Positions 6,281 to 10,456 of a stretch of DNA of 10,456 nt are shown here, one piece after another. The DNA comes from Pseudomonadota bacterium (GTDB taxonomy: Bacteria; Pseudomonadota; Alphaproteobacteria; Rhizobiales; Rhizobiaceae): the NCBI GenBank assembly GCA_023451915.1, contig JAEXXS010000393.1, forward strand, positions 1-10,456. Reading direction: 5' to 3'. Position 1 is the first letter of the stretch. Every line of letters begins with the position of its first letter. Under the pieces are notes generated by a model that saw nothing but the letters and a program-made list of their open reading frames with translations, was not told the origin of the DNA and made no database searches. The position numbers and the translations under genes are program-made.

Positions 6281-7870
6281 TCAGTCGATCCGAACGGTCA
6301 CGAAACGCAACTCGCCGGAGCGGGACGCCAGCATAAGCAGCGCATTCTTGCGCCCTTCCCGCCGCAGCGCATCGATGCGCTTCTTCACATCCTCGGGTGT
6401 TTTGACGGTGGCCTGATTGATGTCAACGATGACATCGCCGGTTTCCACACGCTTGTCGCCTGCGGCCGAACCCGGAGCGACATAAAGGATGGCCACACCG
6501 TTCACGTCTTCGGCAATGCCGAACTCGCCGCGCACATTGTCATCGAGTGCGGAAAGCTTCATGCCAAGCACGATCGGACCCGTGGCTTCGCTCTTCTGTT
6601 CCTTCTTCGGCTTGGCGGGCGCTTCCTGCCCGTCTTCGCCCTCTGTTCCGTCCAGAACCGGCGCCTGATCTTCGGTTGCCGCTTCCGTGCTCTTGTCGTC
6701 TTCGACAAGGCGACCAAGCTTCACCTTGATGGTCTGTTCCGCACCATCGCGGACGACCTTGATTTCCACTTCCTTGCCGACCGGGCTTTCGGCAACAAGG
6801 CGCGGCAGATCGCGCGCTGTATCCACCGGCTTGCCTTCATAGTCGATGACCACATCGCCAGCCTTCAGCGCCGTGTTGTCCACGCCCGAATTCTCTATCA
6901 GTCCGGCAATCAGCGCGCCTTTCGGTTCTTTCAGACCAAGACTGTCGGCAATATCCTGCGTCACCGGCTGCAGGCGCACACCAAGCCAGCCGCGCTTGAC
7001 CTCACCGAATTCCTTCAGTTGGTCGATGACGCCGACGGCCATTTCCGCGGGGATGGCAAAGCCGATACCAATGGAGCCGCCCGAAGGCGAAATGATCGCC
7101 GTGTTGATACCGATCACCTGACCGCTCATGTCGAACAGCGGGCCACCCGAATTGCCGCGATTGATGGCGGCATCCGTCTGGATGAAATCATCATAGGGGC
7201 CGGAATTGATATCGCGCTTGCGCGCCGAAATGATGCCGGCGGTCACCGTTCCGCCGAGACCGAACGGATTGCCGATCGCCAGAACCCAGTCGCCAATGCG
7301 CGCCTTTTCGGAATTGCCGAACTGCACGGCCTTGAGCTTGTGCTTGGCCGGATCAACTTTCAGGACAGCAAGATCGGTCTTGATATCCTTGCCGACCAGA
7401 TCGGCTTTCAGCTTGGTGCCGTCGTTGAAATTCACTTCAATCTCGTCGGCATCCGCAATGACGTGATTATTGGTGACGATGAAGCCCTTCTCGGCATCAA
7501 TAACGAAGCCCGATCCAAGCGACTGCACTTTACGCGACTCGTCGCTCTGCTCGCCATCCTTGTTGTTGAAGAAATCCTTGAAGTACTCCTGGAACGGCGA
7601 GCCTTCCGGCACTTTTGGCATGGGCACGGGGCCATCGCCCTCGCCGCCATCGTCTTTAACCGTCTGCGAGGTGGAGATATTCACCACCGCATCCAGCAGC
7701 CCTTCTGCGAGATCGGCAACGGAACCCGGACCCTGAATGCCTTTCACGGGAGCGTCCTGCGCAAAGGCCGGCGGCGTTGTGACCGATAGCGTTCCGGTGA
7801 CAGCCAGCGCGCCCATTGCCACAGTTGCGAATAGGGTGCGAGCGAACCCCGCCTTCGGTACGATTGCCAT
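6281..7870 (-). CDS. degP: Periplasmic Do-family serine protease/chaperone DegP (HtrA)
   Basis: A 529-residue exported protease that degrades or refolds damaged envelope proteins. An N-terminal signal peptide with a hydrophobic core at about 12-31 ends in AFA-Q, giving a likely cleavage after Ala37. The trypsin-like domain (about 50-285) has the full catalytic triad: His136 in TNNHVI, Asp166 in KTDLAV and Ser241 in RGNSGGP. Two PDZ domains follow, about 293-388 and 432-529. They are separated by a linker of about 40 residues (391-431) that is rich in Glu, Asp and Lys and probably disordered. The start ATG has GGAG nine bases upstream. The gene is the last of the hflK-hflC-DUF2065 set, 116 bp after the small membrane protein, so it may also have a promoter of its own, though I see no convincing one. 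The terminator follows directly. Confidence 0.96.
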   Translation of the reverse strand: MAIVPKAGFARTLFATVAMGALAVTGTLSVTTPPAFAQDAPVKGIQGPGSVADLAEGLLDAVVNISTSQTVKDDGGEGDGPVPMPKVPEGSPFQEYFKDFFNNKDGEQSDESRKVQSLGSGFVIDAEKGFIVTNNHVIADADEIEVNFNDGTKLKADLVGKDIKTDLAVLKVDPAKHKLKAVQFGNSEKARIGDWVLAIGNPFGLGGTVTAGIISARKRDINSGPYDDFIQTDAAINRGNSGGPLFDMSGQVIGINTAIISPSGGSIGIGFAIPAEMAVGVIDQLKEFGEVKRGWLGVRLQPVTQDIADSLGLKEPKGALIAGLIENSGVDNTALKAGDVVIDYEGKPVDTARDLPRLVAESPVGKEVEIKVVRDGAEQTIKVKLGRLVEDDKSTEAATEDQAPVLDGTEGEDGQEAPAKPKKEQKSEATGPIVLGMKLSALDDNVRGEFGIAEDVNGVAILYVAPGSAAGDKRVETGDVIVDINQATVKTPEDVKKRIDALRREGRKNALLMLASRSGELRFVTVRID

Positions 7871-7986
7871 GAAGCTCTGCTCCGATCCTGTCTGCCTTAC
7901 AAATTCCTATGCTAGGTTCACGCAAATTAAGGCCTGTTTACGGCCCCGTACAGAGAGTTAGCTATAAATAACGGAACGAAGGGCGC

Positions 7987-8172
7987 TTATCCCCTGACAA
8001 GCCAGACGATGCCAACGCCGATGGCCAGCGCCGCGATACCGGCGATGCGCAATGCGCTTTCCGGCGCTTCACTCGCTTCGCGTGCGAGTTTCTTGGCGAA
8101 AAAAGGAAAGCCGCCGTAGAGCAGCCCCTCGATAACGAAGAGAAGTCCTACGGCGGCTAGAAAATCGCTCAT
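7987..8172 (-). CDS. DUF2065 (YjeT-like) small membrane protein
   Basis: A 61-residue protein made of two predicted transmembrane helices (about 4-23 and 41-59) joined by a charged loop with KK, R and several E residues. It matches the DUF2065 family, which includes E. coli YjeT, encoded next to hflC there as well. A buried Glu15-Gly16 pair in the first helix is notable for so short a membrane protein. It starts 18 bp after the hflC stop on the same strand and is almost certainly translated from the same message; a GGGAA about nine bases before the ATG is a modest ribosome binding site. Function is unknown. Persistent linkage to hflC suggests a role with the HflKC complex, but that is inference. 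Confidence 0.85.
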   Translation of the reverse strand: MSDFLAAVGLLFVIEGLLYGGFPFFAKKLAREASEAPESALRIAGIAALAIGVGIVWLVRG

Positions 8173-8190
8173 GAGAGCTGTTCCCGCGCT

Positions 8191-9093
8191 TTACTGGGAA
8201 GGCGTTGCCAGCTTGCCGCCAGCATCACGGAAGAACTTGAAGAACTCCGAATCCGGCGAGAGAACCAGCGTCGTATCCGGGGTTTCGAGCGCTTCGCGAT
8301 AAGCCGCCATCGAACGATAAAAGGCGAAGAAGCCCGGATCCTTGGATGCGGAGGCGGCGTAGATTTCACTACGCTGCGCATCGCCCTCACCGCGAAGGAT
8401 TTCCGATTCCTTGCGCGCTTCGGCAATGGTTTCCACCACCTGACGGTCGGCCACAGCGCGAATACGCTGGGCGGCTTCACGGCCACGGGCACGCAGACGC
8501 TCGGCTTCCGCCAGACGTTCCGCCTTCATGCGCTCGTAGGTCTGCTGCGAAACTTCCGCCGTCAGATCCGTGCGACGGATACGAACGTCCTGAATAGTCA
8601 GACCAAGCGATGTCGCATCGGGACGAAGCTGATCGCGCACTTCACGCATCATGTCGCCACGCTCTTCCGAAAGTGCTGCTTCAAAGCCGCGCTGACCGTA
8701 GACACCGCGCAGCGCTGCATCCAGACGGGTGCGCAGACGCTGTTCGGCAAGCAGCGTGCTGCCCGAAACCGTTTCACGGAACTTGCGGGCATCGGTGATA
8801 CGATAAACGAGGAACGCGTCGACGTCATAGAACTTGCCGCCCGAAACCTGAACGCGGATATCGTCCAGATCGAAACGCAGCAGACGGTCATCGATCATCT
8901 GCACCGTATCGGCGTCAAGGAAGCCGAATGGCAGCTTGAAATAGATGCCCGGCTCGGTCTTCACGCTAACGATCTGACCAAAACGGAGAACGATAGCCTG
9001 CTGGCGCTCCGAAACGATGAACGTCGCGGAATAGAGCAGGAAGGCGAGGACAGCGATAATACCCGCAATGATCGGAAGTCTGTTCTGAGCCAT
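8191..9093 (-). CDS. hflC: SPFH-domain protein HflC, FtsH modulator subunit
   Basis: A 300-residue inner-membrane protein with one N-terminal transmembrane helix (about 7-27). It is followed by an SPFH/band 7 domain (about 28-185) and a charged, Ala-, Glu- and Arg-rich helix (about 183-250) likely to form a coiled coil. The C-terminal KDPGFFAFYRSMAAYREAL (251-269) and SEFFKFF (282-288) segments are typical of HflC. With HflK it builds the large cage that encloses FtsH and limits access of membrane-protein substrates. Its ATG overlaps the hflK stop codon in TAATG at 9091-9095, so the two are translationally coupled, as suits a complex with equal subunit numbers. Length is slightly below that of E. 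coli HflC. No ftsH is in the window. Confidence 0.97.
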   Translation of the reverse strand: MAQNRLPIIAGIIAVLAFLLYSATFIVSERQQAIVLRFGQIVSVKTEPGIYFKLPFGFLDADTVQMIDDRLLRFDLDDIRVQVSGGKFYDVDAFLVYRITDARKFRETVSGSTLLAEQRLRTRLDAALRGVYGQRGFEAALSEERGDMMREVRDQLRPDATSLGLTIQDVRIRRTDLTAEVSQQTYERMKAERLAEAERLRARGREAAQRIRAVADRQVVETIAEARKESEILRGEGDAQRSEIYAASASKDPGFFAFYRSMAAYREALETPDTTLVLSPDSEFFKFFRDAGGKLATPSQ

Positions 9094-10268
9094 TACTGGG
9101 CACCTCCGCCGGTCGAGGGAGTCGTGGTCACATTCGCGCCCGGAGCAGCACCCGTTGCGCCTGCGCGCGGTTGCTGGCGCATCAGTTCGTTCAGGGGCAG
9201 ATAGGGCACGACGTCCTTTCCGGGTTCCACAATGACTTTCTTGGTGCTTTTGAGCACCTGTTCCATGGTTTCGAGGAAGAGCCGGTTGCGCGTCACTTCC
9301 GGCGCTTTTTCATACTGGCCGAGAACCGAGCTGAAACGCTGGGCTTCACCTTGAGCGTCTTGAACCACACGGTTCTTATAGGCCGCAGCTTCTTCGCGAA
9401 TCTGCGCCGCTTCACCGCGGGCCTGACCGAGCTTCTGGTTTGAATATTGGTTCGATTCTTCGATGAAACGATCTTCGTCCTGCTCGGCGCGCTGCACTTC
9501 ATCAAAGGCGTCGGCAACTTCGCGCGGCGGCGACGCATCTTCAATCGACACGGCATTGACCTGAATGCCGGCCTGATAGCTGTCGAGCGTCTGCTGCACG
9601 ATATTGCGCACGCTTTGCGCGATCTCGGCACGATTGTCGCGGAAAACGTCCTGCGCCGGACGGCGACCGACGATTTCACGCATCGCGCTTTCTGAAACCT
9701 GCTGCACCATCGCATCCGGGCTATCGACATTGAACAGATAGGCGCGCGGATCGGAGACGCGATAGAGAACCGAGAACTGGACGTTCACGATGTTCTGGTC
9801 ACCGGTCAGCATCAGGCCCTGTGTCGCCGTACGGGACCCCTGAGCGCCGATATTGATCTGTTTTTCGACGATCTGCGCCTTTTCATAGGTTTCAATCGGC
9901 CACCAATGGAAATGCAGGCCCGGCTCCGAAACTTCAGCCTTCGGCTTGCCGAAACGAAGTTCAACCGCCAGTTCGTCTGGCTGCACTGTATAGACAGACT
10001 GGTAAACCCAGAAGCCGAGCAAGGCCGCGCCGATCAGGAAATAGATTGGACGATTGCCGCCGCTGCGGCCACCGCCACGGGGGAAAACCTGCTTCAGGCG
10101 ATCCTGGCCTTTGCGCAGAATATCTTCGAGATCAGGTGGCGTGTTCGGGCCGCCTCCACGAGGTCCCTTCGGGCCCTGTCCCCAGGGGCCATTATTATTG
10201 TTGTTATTGTTATCACCGCCGCCGCCGCCCCACGGGCCGCCGCCGCCATTCTGATTGCTCCAGGGCAT
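9093..10268 (-). CDS. hflK: SPFH-domain protein HflK, FtsH modulator subunit
   Basis: A 391-residue partner of HflC. Residues 1-70 are cytoplasmic, Gly/Pro/Asn-rich and probably disordered, with seven consecutive Asn at 20-26. The conserved PPDLEDILRKGQDRLK segment (45-60) precedes a single transmembrane helix (about 75-93), then the SPFH domain (about 95-260) and an alpha-helical region ending in NRLFLETMEQVLKSTKKVIVE near residue 330. A Gly/Ala/Thr-rich tail closes the protein. I place the start at the ATG 10266-10268, where AGAGG sits five bases upstream. An in-frame GTG two codons earlier (10272-10274) would overlap that binding site. It is the first gene of the hflK-hflC-DUF2065 operon, behind a strong promoter and a structured leader of about 115 nt. 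Confidence 0.97.
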   Translation of the reverse strand: MPWSNQNGGGGPWGGGGGDNNNNNNNGPWGQGPKGPRGGGPNTPPDLEDILRKGQDRLKQVFPRGGGRSGGNRPIYFLIGAALLGFWVYQSVYTVQPDELAVELRFGKPKAEVSEPGLHFHWWPIETYEKAQIVEKQINIGAQGSRTATQGLMLTGDQNIVNVQFSVLYRVSDPRAYLFNVDSPDAMVQQVSESAMREIVGRRPAQDVFRDNRAEIAQSVRNIVQQTLDSYQAGIQVNAVSIEDASPPREVADAFDEVQRAEQDEDRFIEESNQYSNQKLGQARGEAAQIREEAAAYKNRVVQDAQGEAQRFSSVLGQYEKAPEVTRNRLFLETMEQVLKSTKKVIVEPGKDVVPYLPLNELMRQQPRAGATGAAPGANVTTTPSTGGGAQ

Positions 10269-10287
10269 CCTCACCTCTAAGCTTCTG

Positions 10288-10352
10288 TTTCCCGCATCTC
10301 CGGCAAAAACGCTTCCACGCTTCCCCTGGAGATGCTCCCGGAAGACGGGAAA
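10288..10352 (-). promoter_or_regulatory. Structured 5' leader fold of the hflK mRNA
   Basis: Two adjoining helices can form in the hflK leader: GCATCTCC 10294-10301 with GGAGATGC 10328-10335, and directly stacked on it TTTCCC 10288-10293 with GGGAAA 10347-10352. An 11-base bulge (10336-10346) interrupts one strand and can alternatively pair as a 5-bp hairpin (TCCCG 10336-10340 with CGGGA 10346-10350). The terminal loop holds a tandem GGAAGCGT pair. The ribosome binding site (10274-10278) lies just outside the stem. There is no U-run, so it is not a terminator. Function is unknown; mRNA stability or temperature-dependent translation are possibilities. Confidence 0.45.
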
Positions 10353-10390
10353 GCAAGGCGCAAACCCCCGTCATCAACTAATGTTACCGT

Positions 10391-10419
10391 TTTATAGGCA
10401 TCGGGAGGCGCGCTTTCAA
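10391..10419 (-). promoter_or_regulatory. Promoter of the hflK-hflC operon
   Basis: On the minus strand TTGAAA (10414-10419) and TATAAA (10391-10396) are separated by exactly 17 bp, five of six matches to each sigma70 hexamer. Transcription would begin near 10384 and give a leader of about 115 nt. The CC just before the -10 and the TTGAA core also resemble heat-shock (RpoH) promoters of alphaproteobacteria, which would suit these genes; the sequence alone cannot decide. Upstream to 10456 all minus-strand frames contain stops, and I see nothing else in that stretch. Confidence 0.7.
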
Positions 10420-10456
10420 CGGAAGCGCAATAAAATTCCTATGTTATGCTTTACGC

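Noticed and set aside
7019..7789. 256-codon plus-strand open frame opposite degP
   Set aside because: It is antisense to the protease domain of DegP and its composition is that of a shadow frame.
7871..7986. Search for a stress promoter in the gap before degP
   Set aside because: No pair of hexamers fits sigma70, RpoE, EcfG or RpoH patterns well enough to report; the gap otherwise holds only the degP ribosome binding site.
10272..10274. GTG start for HflK two codons before the ATG
   Set aside because: It overlaps the AGAGG ribosome binding site, which fits the ATG at 10266-10268.
10200..10374. Minus-strand ORF of about 50 codons beginning at 10374 in the hflK leader and running into hflK in another frame
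   Set aside because: There is no ribosome binding site, the composition is Arg-rich low complexity, and it ends in the shifted poly-Gly codons of hflK.
1..10456. CRISPR array, tRNA or rRNA genes, transposase, toxin-antitoxin pair or other defence cassette
   Set aside because: None was seen on either strand; apart from the palindromic repeat and leaders the window is densely packed with ordinary conserved genes.

Overview
The window looks like core chromosome of an alphaproteobacterium in the Hyphomicrobiales, most likely Brucella or the former Ochrobactrum. This is inferred from the protein sequences, the hflK-hflC-DUF2065-degP order, the GC-rich codon use, and an intergenic palindrome that resembles the Bru-RS repeats of Brucella. 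There is no prophage, transposase, CRISPR array, rRNA or tRNA. Most of the window is housekeeping sequence; the less expected content is in the non-coding stretches.

Left edge (1-250): on the minus strand there is a 17-codon leader peptide with the run Ile-Ile-Leu-Val-Val. Its 3' half overlaps the first arm of a perfect 10-bp inverted repeat. This is the layout of a ribosome-mediated attenuator for a branched-chain amino acid operon, presumably the acetolactate synthase genes lying just outside the window to the left. Diverging from it on the plus strand is a HerA/DUF87-type hexameric ATPase (248-2098).

Middle (2123-6146): convergent with the ATPase is a minus-strand pair, miaA (tRNA A37 dimethylallyltransferase) followed by a membrane-anchored GGDEF diguanylate cyclase. 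serB (phosphoserine phosphatase) diverges from miaA with only 18 bp between the two start codons. serB converges on a BaiN/HI0933-type flavoprotein, and the gap between them is filled by a long imperfect palindrome of about 147 bp with CTTAAG near its centre.

Right (6281-10456): a minus-strand envelope protein quality-control cluster, read hflK, hflC, DUF2065, degP. It has a strong sigma70-like promoter (TTGAAA, 17 bp, TATAAA) and a structured leader of about 115 nt before hflK, a TAATG stop/start overlap between hflK and hflC, and a perfect 14-bp hairpin terminator after degP. HflK and HflC form the SPFH complex that surrounds FtsH in the inner membrane, DegP is the periplasmic protease/chaperone, and the DUF2065 protein is a two-helix membrane protein of unknown role.

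No clearly new multi-gene system is visible. The best leads are the branched-chain attenuator, the hflK leader fold, the central palindrome, the stand-alone HerA-like ATPase and the DUF2065 protein travelling with HflKC.
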